From Nitrospira sp. (GTDB lineage Bacteria > Nitrospirota > Nitrospiria > Nitrospirales > Nitrospiraceae), in the NCBI GenBank assembly GCA_036984305.1, contig BQWY01000001.1, forward strand, positions 2,067,501 to 2,131,500: a DNA stretch of 64,000 nt, given 5' to 3'. Position numbers and translations under genes: made by a program. The notes below the pieces were generated by a model, which ran no database searches, was not told where the DNA came from, and worked only from the letters and a program-made list of their open reading frames with translations. Shown in pieces: positions 54,046 to 62,191 of the stretch (the stretch's first letter is position 1; the number at the start of each line of letters is the position of its first letter).

Positions 54046-55200
54046 ATGACAAGTTTCGACCTCTTCATGGTGATCGGCTTCATGTTGGCAGCCTATTCCA
54101 TCGTCGCCAATGACGCGATTCAAACATTGGGGACGTTTCTCAGCTCCAACCGCACGCGACCCTGGTGGGTGCTCTGCATCTATATCTGCAGCGTCTTGAC
54201 GGCGGTGTTGTTTTACGGGTGGTACGTCAACGATGGCGACATCTCCTACGGCAGGCTGGCAAAATTTCCCATGCCGGAAGGCGGAATCTCCTGGATTCAT
54301 GCCCTGCCACCCTTGGCCATCTTGCTGCTCACTCGTTTCGGCATACCCGTGAGTACGACATTTTTGGTTCTGACCGTCTTCGCACCCGCAGCCCTCGGCA
54401 GCATGTTGACCAAATCGTTGCTCGGCTATGTCGTGGCATTCGGAGCCGGGTTTCTCATTTATAAATTCGTCACGGCAACGGTCGAGCGGCATTTCATGGA
54501 CACACTGAATGAAGCCCGATCTCCCGTCTGGACCGTCCTGCAATGGATCTCCACGGCCTTCCTCTGGAGCCAATGGCTCATACAGGACCTGGCGAATATC
54601 TTCGTCTATATGCCAAGACAGCTCAGCGTGACACTTCTCATCACCGTGACGGCCTTGATGTGGATCCTGCATGCCTATATATTTTATTCGCGTGGGGGCG
54701 CGATCCAGAAGATCGTAACCAGCAAAACGAATACCCAAGATATTCGTTCGGCCACGATCATCGATTTCATGTATGCGCTCATTTTGCTGGTGTTCAAGGA
54801 ATATAGTCACATTCCCATGAGCACGACGTGGGTGTTCCTGGGGCTGCTGGCGGGACGAGAATTTGCTATCAGCCTCCCGCCGTTACGTCTCCGATCCACT
54901 CGGGAAACGGCAAAGCTCGCGATGGGAGACGCCCTCAAGGCGGGATCGGGCCTCGCCATCAGCATTGTTCTTGCCTTTGGGCTGCCCGTTCTCAATCAAG
55001 CGGTTTCGAGGCCGTCGTCTGGACCGGTGGCCCGCATGTCGCAACCGACAGGCATCGAAGCGGCGACGACACCTGTACCTGAGGCTCGCCTCCAATCCGT
55101 AGAACCGCTGGCCGCGATACCTGCGGCCGAAGCAGATGCCGCGCGTAAATTGAAGCTCGTTGAAGGCCAACGAGAACACACGGTCATCGACATCCGATAG
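54046..55200 (+). CDS. PiT-like phosphate permease family protein
   Basis: 384 residues, polytopic. Two symmetric halves each carry an IP(V/M)STT motif (IPVSTT at residue 100, IPMSTT at residue 256) and an N-terminal VANDAIQTLGTFL segment resembling the NDxxxxxGT signature of PiT (inorganic phosphate transporter) proteins. A Pro-rich C-terminal tail is probably cytosolic. The ATG at 54046 has AGGAGG six bases upstream. Between pstS2 and ppk1, which suggests low-affinity phosphate or metal-phosphate uptake coupled to polyphosphate synthesis. Membership in PiT is a motif-level inference. Confidence 0.65.
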   Translation: MTSFDLFMVIGFMLAAYSIVANDAIQTLGTFLSSNRTRPWWVLCIYICSVLTAVLFYGWYVNDGDISYGRLAKFPMPEGGISWIHALPPLAILLLTRFGIPVSTTFLVLTVFAPAALGSMLTKSLLGYVVAFGAGFLIYKFVTATVERHFMDTLNEARSPVWTVLQWISTAFLWSQWLIQDLANIFVYMPRQLSVTLLITVTALMWILHAYIFYSRGGAIQKIVTSKTNTQDIRSATIIDFMYALILLVFKEYSHIPMSTTWVFLGLLAGREFAISLPPLRLRSTRETAKLAMGDALKAGSGLAISIVLAFGLPVLNQAVSRPSSGPVARMSQPTGIEAATTPVPEARLQSVEPLAAIPAAEADAARKLKLVEGQREHTVIDIR

Positions 55201-55216
55201 AGCAGCGAGACACAGT

Positions 55217-57358
55217 ATGGCCGATCATACGGCACAACACCTCCCATCCCCCGTCACGGATCTTGGCGATGCATCGCTCTACCTGAATCGTGAATTGAGC
55301 TGGCTGGAATTCAATCGGCGCGTCCTGGAGGAGGCCGAACGTTCGACTCACCCGCTGCTCGAACGGGCCAAGTTTTTGGGGATCTATTTCAACAATCTGG
55401 ATGAATTTTTCATGATCCGTGTGTCAGGACTGCGCGAGCAGTTGGCGCGCGGCATCGTAGAGACACCCCCCGACGGAATGACGCCGGCCGATCAACTCAC
55501 GGCCATTGGCCGCATCCTGCAAGAGCAGTACCAGCGGGTCCATGACCTGTGGGTGTATCAGATCACGCCTGCGCTTCGCGACGCAGGCATTCACATCTTG
55601 GACTATGCACGTCTGACCCAATCACAGCATGACGCCCTCCGTGAGTATTTCGAGCACGAGATCTTTCCCACCTTGACCCCGCTTGCCTTCGATCCGGCCC
55701 ACCCGTTCCCGCATATTTCCAATCTCAGCCTGAACCTCGCCGTTGTCGCCAACGACCCGGAAAAAGGCACTTGTTTTGCCCGTATTAAAGTGCCTGACTT
55801 GTTCCCCAGACTCGTTGCGGTGCCCGCGTCCGAAGCAGGACAGCGTCCTGCACGGACAGGGGACGAGGTGCGGGTCATCGAATTCGTGTGGCTGGAGGAT
55901 CTGATCGCAGCCAACCTTGATTTGCTGTTGCCGGGGCTCAGCATCGAAGCCTGGTATCCGTTCCGCATCACGCGGGACGCCGACCTGGCGATAGAGGAGG
56001 ATGAAGCCGCGGACCTCTTGTCCACGATCGAAGAGCACGTAGACCTGCGTCATTTCGGATCGGTCGTGCGCCTCGAAGTGGCCCAAGAAGCACCGGGGAC
56101 CATCAGAGAATTGCTGACCCGAAACCTTCAACTGGTGCCGTCACAGGTACAAGCCAGTACCGTGCGTCTCGGAATGGCCGACCTCTTGCAACTCATGAAG
56201 ATCGACCGACCGGAGCTGAAAAACCCTCCCTTCCAGCCGACGCTCAGCGACCTGTTCGGCAAACGGACCGCCTTCGAGATCATTCGTCGAGGGGATCTCT
56301 TGCTCTACCATCCTTATCACAGTTTCACGCCGGTCGTGGATTTCATCCGGCAAGCCGCCTCCGACCCACGAGTGCTTGCGATCAAGCAGACCCTGTATAG
56401 AGTCGGAGTGAACTCTCCCATCGTCGATGCGTTGGTCGAGGCCAGGCAGAACGGCAAGCAAGTGGCGGTGCTGTTGGAGTTGAAGGCCAGATTTGACGAA
56501 GAGAATAACATCGAATGGGCGAGGCGGCTCGAAGATGAAGGCGTGCACGTCGTCTACGGAGTTATGGGGTTGAAGACCCATGCCAAGCTTTGCATGGTCG
56601 TCCGACGCGACCCCGATCGCATTCGACGGTACCTCCACCTCGGAACGGGCAACTACAACGTGAGCACCAGTCAAGTGTATACAGATTTCGCCTTCTTGAC
56701 GTGTGACGATGCGATCGGAAAGGACGCCACTAATCTGTTCAATGCCTTGACCGGCTATTCCCGGAAGACCTCGTACACGAGATTGGTCGTGGCCCCGCAC
56801 CGGATGCGCACGCACATTCTCTCGCGTATCGACCGTGAGATCGATCGACAGCGAAGGCACGGAGACGGATATTTAGCCTTCAAGATGAATGCCCTCGTGG
56901 ACCGCACCAGCATCGCCAGGCTGTACGAGGCCTCGCAGGCAGGCGTGCGCATCGAGCTGGCCATCAGGGGAATTTGCTGTTTACGGCCCGGGGTGCCGGG
57001 TATCAGCGAGACCATCGCGGTCCGCTCCATCGTGGGGCGGTTTCTCGAGCATTCCCGGATGTATTATTTTCGAAACGGAGGCGACGACGAACTGCTCGTC
57101 GGTAGCGCCGATTTGATGCCCCGAAACCTCGACCGGCGGGTCGAGGTGCTCTTTCCCATCCATGATCGGCACCTGCGGGACGAAGCGATGAGCCAAATCT
57201 TCGACGTGGGATGGCGCGACACCGCCCATGCTCGTGAGCTGACTGCAGATGGCCGCTACGTACCGCTTGCGCCGCGCCCGGGCGAATTGCCGAGCAATTC
57301 GCAGGATCTGCTTCTCCAGGCGGCCAAAGACGGTGTGCTCCTCGCCGGCCCACGGTAG
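55217..57358 (+). CDS. ppk1: Polyphosphate kinase 1
   Basis: 713 residues. Reversibly makes long-chain polyphosphate from ATP; cytoplasmic, membrane-associated in E. coli. Visible: N-terminal YLNRELSWLEFNRRVLEEAE, the head domain, then the catalytic C1/C2 domains with autophosphorylated His455 in LKTHAKLCMVV and GTGNYNVSTSQVYTDF, and a C2 motif (NLDRRVEVLFPI). Length is in the usual range. The start at 55217 is 17 bases after the permease; a longer in-frame start overlaps it. Followed at 27 bases by the lipoprotein. Confidence 0.97.
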   Translation: MADHTAQHLPSPVTDLGDASLYLNRELSWLEFNRRVLEEAERSTHPLLERAKFLGIYFNNLDEFFMIRVSGLREQLARGIVETPPDGMTPADQLTAIGRILQEQYQRVHDLWVYQITPALRDAGIHILDYARLTQSQHDALREYFEHEIFPTLTPLAFDPAHPFPHISNLSLNLAVVANDPEKGTCFARIKVPDLFPRLVAVPASEAGQRPARTGDEVRVIEFVWLEDLIAANLDLLLPGLSIEAWYPFRITRDADLAIEEDEAADLLSTIEEHVDLRHFGSVVRLEVAQEAPGTIRELLTRNLQLVPSQVQASTVRLGMADLLQLMKIDRPELKNPPFQPTLSDLFGKRTAFEIIRRGDLLLYHPYHSFTPVVDFIRQAASDPRVLAIKQTLYRVGVNSPIVDALVEARQNGKQVAVLLELKARFDEENNIEWARRLEDEGVHVVYGVMGLKTHAKLCMVVRRDPDRIRRYLHLGTGNYNVSTSQVYTDFAFLTCDDAIGKDATNLFNALTGYSRKTSYTRLVVAPHRMRTHILSRIDREIDRQRRHGDGYLAFKMNALVDRTSIARLYEASQAGVRIELAIRGICCLRPGVPGISETIAVRSIVGRFLEHSRMYYFRNGGDDELLVGSADLMPRNLDRRVEVLFPIHDRHLRDEAMSQIFDVGWRDTAHARELTADGRYVPLAPRPGELPSNSQDLLLQAAKDGVLLAGPR

Positions 57359-57385
57359 CTGCGCCCAAGCCTTTCCGCGACAGGT

Positions 57386-58582
57386 ATGGAGATTTTTCGA
57401 CTCGTTGTACGATCCTGCTTTCCGGCAATTCTGTTCGCCATAACCTCTGCCGGATGCTTGTCACCCATCACGCTGAAGCGCGCCGTCAACGCCTACGACG
57501 CGGCGGTCACGGACGCCATGTCACAGCAGCTTCTGATCAATATCGCTCGAGCACGGTATCATGAGCCGATCCACTTCAGCGGGGTTTCCAATATCGCAGC
57601 CACTTTTGATTTTCGCGTGTCTGCCGGCGGGACCCCCGCGCTGACCGGAGATAACGGTGGCGCCATCGTTCCCACCTTTGGCGGCACCGTAGCCGAAAAC
57701 CCCACCATCAGCATCGTTCCGATCGAAGCGGAGGAATTCACCAAACGCCTGTTGACGCCCTTCAAGGAGGAGCAGTTTATCCTTTTGTTGCGTCAGCGCT
57801 TCGATCTCGACCTCTTGCTACGGTTGATGGCCCAAGAGCTACTCGTCACCGAGGAGGACGGTGAACGAGCCTATCGGAACACTCCGTTCGAACGATCCGA
57901 GTACGAACTGTTTCGTCGTGTCGTCCTCCACCTTTCGTCGATTCAGGACCGCAACCACCTGTACGTGGAGCCACTGACGTCAAGCCGGACGTGGACCATT
58001 CCGGCCGCCTCCGTGACACCAGACGGATTTCGTGCACTGGAAAGTGACTACGTGCTGACCTTCGACGAGAGGAGCGATACCTATACACTCCGGAAACAGA
58101 CCATGGGACGATTCATCATCACGAATTACGACCCGGCCAGGCTCAATCGGGAAGAACGGCAGCGCCTGATGGACGAGGTAGAGGAGGGGCATTTCGGAGA
58201 CGTCTTTTTCGATATTCGACGCGGCTACACCGGAGGGGAATATCCATTGAAGGGATTCTTTCGCTTGCGAAGTTTCAATACGATCCTGGCTTTCGTCGGC
58301 CGATCGCTCGAGGAGGACCGGGAATACGATGTCGATCCCGACCCTCGCACGCCGCCCGTGATGGAAAACCCTATTCATACGATGGACGTGCTCGTCGGCA
58401 GGCCACCCTCCTCGTCCTGGGAAGCCACGGCGGATTACCGGGGCGAATCCTACGCGGTAAGGACCGACGGTCCGTGGTCTCGCTGGAATCGCCAAGCCTT
58501 CCAGTTGTTGTACCTGCTCTTTCAGATGACAGTGGCGGAGGTGCCCAGGTTGGGCATTCCGAGCATCACGATTGCGAAATAA
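57386..58582 (+). CDS. Lipoprotein of unknown function, ppk1 operon
   Basis: 398 residues with a signal sequence and lipobox TSAGC (Cys24), so probably membrane-anchored in the periplasm or at the outer membrane. Helical stretches such as MSQQLLINIARARYHEPIHF and EEQFILLLRQRFDLDLLLRL alternate with acidic beta-like segments. The first of these, an LLxNIxRARYxEPxxF-type motif, recalls an uncharacterised lipoprotein group, but I claim no family. Co-transcribed with pstS2-pit-ppk1 by its 27-base gap, so a role in phosphate handling is likely but undemonstrated. Converges with the lipoprotein at 58631-59326. Confidence 0.7.
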   Translation: MEIFRLVVRSCFPAILFAITSAGCLSPITLKRAVNAYDAAVTDAMSQQLLINIARARYHEPIHFSGVSNIAATFDFRVSAGGTPALTGDNGGAIVPTFGGTVAENPTISIVPIEAEEFTKRLLTPFKEEQFILLLRQRFDLDLLLRLMAQELLVTEEDGERAYRNTPFERSEYELFRRVVLHLSSIQDRNHLYVEPLTSSRTWTIPAASVTPDGFRALESDYVLTFDERSDTYTLRKQTMGRFIITNYDPARLNREERQRLMDEVEEGHFGDVFFDIRRGYTGGEYPLKGFFRLRSFNTILAFVGRSLEEDREYDVDPDPRTPPVMENPIHTMDVLVGRPPSSSWEATADYRGESYAVRTDGPWSRWNRQAFQLLYLLFQMTVAEVPRLGIPSITIAK

Positions 58583-58630
58583 TCACGCCAGGGGGGAGGG
58601 CTCAGCAAGCAGGGACTGAAGCCGGGCCAC

Positions 58631-59326
58631 TCAGTGGGATGGGGGAGGGGCGTGAGACTCGCTGTCCTTGGCCAACAGGGTGAGATCGATGACCACCACT
58701 CGCCCCGGGTCAACATAGGGCCACGGACGACGATCTTCGTCCCTGACCAGGACAAATCCTGGGTCAAACGAGGCCCGAAAACTATTACGCGTAATGGGTT
58801 GGAGAGGGTCATTGATCGGATCGTAATCGTACACGTAGTTGATATTGATCGCATCGAGCGGGGAGTTCCGGTTGTTGGCCAATATGAAATAGAGATACTG
58901 GTCTTGTACAAAGAGTCCGCCGGAGGTCACGGCCAGGGCCGTGTTGGCATCAGAGAAGCGTCGATAGAAGGTGACGAGTTCGTTGGGGCGCGCCATGGAC
59001 AACGCCTGGCTCAGAGCCGGAGCGAGAGCAAAGATTTCGTCCGCCAGAAAAGCCGGTTCCCCCTGGGCCGCGCCCGTGACGATGTTGGCAATGAGACCGC
59101 CACGGCGCGATACCACTGTGACCCCCTTCAGCACCGCCACCATCTGGCCAGCCGTCACTTCGGCAGGATGGCTATGTTCTGCTGATGCACGGGTATCCAC
59201 CTGCAAGCGGATGGCAGTGATCGGATCTTCAAAGACGACGCGCGGCGGGGGAACCTCCGCGCACGCACCTATGAACATCACAGGCAAGCAGATGACGACC
59301 GAGATGAGCCAATACCAGATCCTCAT
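58631..59326 (-). CDS. Lipoprotein, paralogue A of the pair flanking pstS3
   Basis: 231 residues with lipobox FIGAC. It shares the same arrangement as the lipoprotein at 60904-61602: a TRASAEHSHP segment (TRTSQEHNHP there), the middle part with VAVLKGVTVVSRRGG, LVTFYRRFS (IVTFWRRVS), and TSGGLFVQDQYLYFILANNR (TTGGLFVQDGHVYLIIANHR). It is divergent from pstS3 across a Pho-box-like array, so both may respond to phosphate. The family is unknown to me. The start at 59326 (MRIWYW) is chosen for the signal peptide; an ATG six codons earlier is possible. Confidence 0.7.
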   Translation of the reverse strand: MRIWYWLISVVICLPVMFIGACAEVPPPRVVFEDPITAIRLQVDTRASAEHSHPAEVTAGQMVAVLKGVTVVSRRGGLIANIVTGAAQGEPAFLADEIFALAPALSQALSMARPNELVTFYRRFSDANTALAVTSGGLFVQDQYLYFILANNRNSPLDAININYVYDYDPINDPLQPITRNSFRASFDPGFVLVRDEDRRPWPYVDPGRVVVIDLTLLAKDSESHAPPPSH

Positions 59327-59660
59327 GCACGGTTCCCCAAGCATGTCTTTTGCCTATCAGAGGACTGACACTCCCGTCAAGGAAGGCTTCTAAATTGCGG
59401 CTGTCCACTCGAAGAAGACCGGATGCTTATTCCTACTGAGATCGTCACCGACAGCGCGGACCGTGTCTGAACGAGGTGCTCGATAGGGATGCAGTATCGA
59501 CGAGTATCGAGTTAACACACTCTTAACAATTACGTCACTGCAGGATAATTCAAAGCATCGATACTACCCGTAGACGTTGAAGTGTGACTGATCAACGACC
59601 CTTCAAACGAAACCCGTACCTTGGAGATCATTGAGTTCACACGCAAGAAGGAGGATTTTC
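59327..59660. other. Divergent intergenic region, lipoprotein A / pstS3
   Basis: 334 bases with no gene. It contains the Pho-box-like array at 59512-59538 and AAGGAGG before the pstS3 start. Confidence 0.6.
59512..59538 (+). promoter_or_regulatory. Pho-box-like triple repeat upstream of pstS3
   Basis: TTAAC at 59512, TTAAC at 59523 and GTCAC at 59534, each 11 bases apart. Lies between the divergent lipoprotein A and pstS3 genes, about 120 bases before the latter, so one site could serve both. Confidence 0.65.
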
Positions 59661-60743
59661 ATGGCAACCATGCCACGGTACTTCACGACAGTCGTTCTCG
59701 GGCTTACCTTTGCGTCGGTCGGCACATTCTCTTCAGACTCCTTGGCTGAGCGTGCGAACCATACGGAAAAGCCGTCGACGGCACCAATCGGTGACTTTCA
59801 GCCCAATCCCAAGCTAGAAGGTCGTCTGTCGATCGGCGGCTCCGATACCATGCAGCCACTACTCAGGAAGCTGGCAAGCGATTTTACCCTCCGTCATCCC
59901 AAGATTATTATCTCGGTCGAGGGCACTGGATCGTCAGCCGGAATCCGCGAATTTCTCATGGGCATCTCCCTCCAGCGGAGGGGCGACAAGGCCCGATCGA
60001 AAGGACACGCAGGAGCTACGCAGGTCCAGGCTCTCGCTTCCTCTCGCGAACTGACAGATAAGGAGATAAGCAATTTCGTCTCGCGGTATGGATATGAACC
60101 GACCCCGATTGCAATCGCGATGGACGCGATCGCGATCTACGTGCACAAGGACAACCCGGTCGAAAATCTCTCGCTTGAACAATTAGCGGGTATCTTCGGC
60201 GATGGCGCGACATCTCAAAACATCGAAAAATGGGGCCAAGCCGGTGTGCAGATCATGGCCAATGAGCCAATCAACCTCTACGGACGGAACAGTGGGTCAG
60301 GGACCTATGATATCTTTATCGATGCGGTGCTTCGGGGAGGCTCCTTCAAACCCTCAATCACCGAAACCCCAGGATCGGCCAGCGAGGTTTTATCAATCGG
60401 GCAAGATCCGCTCGCAATCGGATATGCCGGTGTCGGATTCAAAACATCCGATGTCCGAGTGGTTCCGTTGCGAGACGCGGCCGGGACAGCCCAGACCCCA
60501 GGCTTAGAGACAGTAACCACCGAGCGTTATCCGCTGAGCCGGACTCTCTGGCTGTATGCGAATCAGGATCCAAAATCGGCCTGGGATCCAGAATTGCTGG
60601 AGTTCCTGAAGTATGTGAACAGCCCGCGCGGCCAGGCGATCGTGAGCGCCTCGCACCTCTATCCGCTGCCTGAATCGGTAGTGGCAAAGAACCATTCACG
60701 TCTCAATGGGACGTCAATGGCGGCTGCGGCTTCGCGTCCATAA
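59661..60743 (+). CDS. PstS-like phosphate-binding protein (3)
   Basis: 360 residues with a signal peptide (cleavage near SLAERA). The fold includes LSIGGSDTMQPLLRKLASDF, the phosphate loop VEGTGSSAGIREFLMGISLQ, AIAMDAIAIYVHKDNPVENL and YGRNSGSGTYDIFIDAVLRG. The ATG at 59661 has AAGGAGG seven bases upstream; an earlier ATG at 59631 is unlikely. It is a monocistronic gene ended by a terminator at 60756 and separate from the pst operon. It may bind phosphate or a related oxyanion in periplasm. Confidence 0.88.
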   Translation: MATMPRYFTTVVLGLTFASVGTFSSDSLAERANHTEKPSTAPIGDFQPNPKLEGRLSIGGSDTMQPLLRKLASDFTLRHPKIIISVEGTGSSAGIREFLMGISLQRRGDKARSKGHAGATQVQALASSRELTDKEISNFVSRYGYEPTPIAIAMDAIAIYVHKDNPVENLSLEQLAGIFGDGATSQNIEKWGQAGVQIMANEPINLYGRNSGSGTYDIFIDAVLRGGSFKPSITETPGSASEVLSIGQDPLAIGYAGVGFKTSDVRVVPLRDAAGTAQTPGLETVTTERYPLSRTLWLYANQDPKSAWDPELLEFLKYVNSPRGQAIVSASHLYPLPESVVAKNHSRLNGTSMAAAASRP

Positions 60744-60755
60744 CAAGGTCCTACC

Positions 60756-60800
60756 GGGAAGAACGTCGACAACACTCGGCGTTCTTCCCTTCTAGGGTTT
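60756..60800 (+). terminator. Rho-independent terminator after pstS3
   Basis: GGGAAGAACG (60756-60765) pairs with CGTTCTTCCC (60780-60789), followed by TTCTAGGGTTT. It separates pstS3 from lipoprotein B. The T-run is short, so efficiency is uncertain. Confidence 0.65.
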
Positions 60801-60903
60801 CATCCTCCACCGAACCTTGATACAATTCCTCAGCTTCCGTTTTTGGGGTGGACTTTTCCTTTCTGAGGTCCCCCCTCGTTTTTTTGATGTGGATGAGGAT
60901 GGG

Positions 60904-61602
60904 ATGACTCAGAAATTCAATTACCGGGTAGGGACCGCAGCCCTTCTGACATTGATACTACAGACCGCCTGTGCTTCAGGTCCACCACCAAAAGGAATTT
61001 ATGGGGATGGATCCACGTCCGTTCAGCTCTGGCAGGACACCCGTACATCTCAGGAACACAATCACCCCAGTTCATTGTCCGTCGATCAAGTGAAAGCAAT
61101 TCTGACCGGAGTTCGTCTTGCTCCACGCCGTGATCCGGTGGCTGGCCTGATCATGGGGAACCCAGCCGGTGTACCCGTCTTTACTTCGAATGACGTGGTC
61201 ATGCTTGCCAAACCCGTTAGCATGGCTTTGGCCGCCGCCTCTCCGAAAGAAATCGTCACGTTTTGGAGAAGGGTTTCCTACGGAGGGGGAAGCGAGATCT
61301 ATACGACTGGCGGACTCTTCGTCCAGGACGGACACGTGTATCTGATCATCGCAAATCATCGGGCAGGCACCGAAGCGACCCTGGTTCGGGACACACCGAT
61401 CTATCCCATCGATCCAACTGAGGACCCATTGATGCCCGCTGGGTCCCGGCAGTTCAGTCTCCAGTTTGCACGACCAGAAGCAGAGGTGCATCCGCAGGAA
61501 TTGACGTGGAGCTACGATCACTCGAAGATTCTCGTGATCGATCCGATGCTCGCCATGCGGTCGCGGAAAGACTCAGGAGGGCCTGCAAGTACAAAGAAAT
61601 AA
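60904..61602 (+). CDS. Lipoprotein, paralogue B of the pair flanking pstS3
   Basis: 232 residues with lipobox LQTAC. It aligns in order with lipoprotein A (58631-59326): TRTSQEHNHPSSLSVDQVKA, GVRLAPRRDPVAGLIMG, IVTFWRRVS and TTGGLFVQDGHVYLIIANHR. The conserved core reads as a mixed alpha/beta domain; the last 60 residues differ. The start at 60904 begins the signal peptide; the frame extends 29 codons upstream but lacks support. Downstream of pstS3 with a terminator between. No known family. Confidence 0.7.
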   Translation: MTQKFNYRVGTAALLTLILQTACASGPPPKGIYGDGSTSVQLWQDTRTSQEHNHPSSLSVDQVKAILTGVRLAPRRDPVAGLIMGNPAGVPVFTSNDVVMLAKPVSMALAAASPKEIVTFWRRVSYGGGSEIYTTGGLFVQDGHVYLIIANHRAGTEATLVRDTPIYPIDPTEDPLMPAGSRQFSLQFARPEAEVHPQELTWSYDHSKILVIDPMLAMRSRKDSGGPASTKK

Positions 61603-62191
61603 CCGCTCGTGCGCAAGCTTTCCAATTGTTTCCGGCTCCTTCCTCATCATATTGGGGCGAGTCGTAGGCGGCTACCCCAATATCCCTGGTAGGTGACAGC
61701 GATATCATCTGCACTCCAGCAGCCCGTAAGTCTTATCTTCACGTGCGTATCCACGCAAATACGTGTGCCAACCTCCTTGGCAGCACGAGGCGAATTGACT
61801 CCGAATAATGACCGTAGAATGCCGAGGTCGTTGATATCTCAGCTGACCCGCCACCTTCACTGACATCTCATCGCATTGCCTAGGCCCGGCAAAGGGCTGA
61901 GGCATGCCAATCCCTCTTAAACGTTGGGAGTTCGATGTGACGGTCGAACATGCCACGTGCTTTCAACCTGAACCAAGCGAATGCCGCCCGCCCCGTGGGT
62001 TTCACCTACTCGGTCAATGGGCAACGAAGATGGTTGAGAGCCTGCCAGGTGCCGCCCTCGGATATGCGCGAAGCTCAGGGAAAGACATCGAGATACATGC
62101 CGCGCGCAACGGGGGAGCGTCGTTAGAGGTCTCAGGAGAGCCTAGCCCGGCCCCACGCGGGAATAGCGGGGCCGGGCTAAAATGCAAGATC
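61603..62191. other. Intergenic region between lipoprotein B and the porin
   Basis: 589 bases with no supportable gene. The hairpin at 62144-62178 lies at its right end. The small reading frames at 61705-61956 and 61904-62431 have no family-like composition. Otherwise nothing recognised. Confidence 0.6.
62144..62178 (-). terminator. Strong GC hairpin after the porin gene
   Basis: AGCCCGGCCCC (62144-62154) and GGGGCCGGGCT (62168-62178) form an 11-bp perfect stem with a 13-base loop just after the porin stop. No T-run follows on the minus strand, so it may be a stabilising hairpin or a weak terminator. Confidence 0.5.

Noticed and set aside
61705-61956. Small minus-strand frame in the lipoprotein B to porin gap
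   Set aside because: No ribosome site of note, no family-like pattern, and no neighbouring operon.
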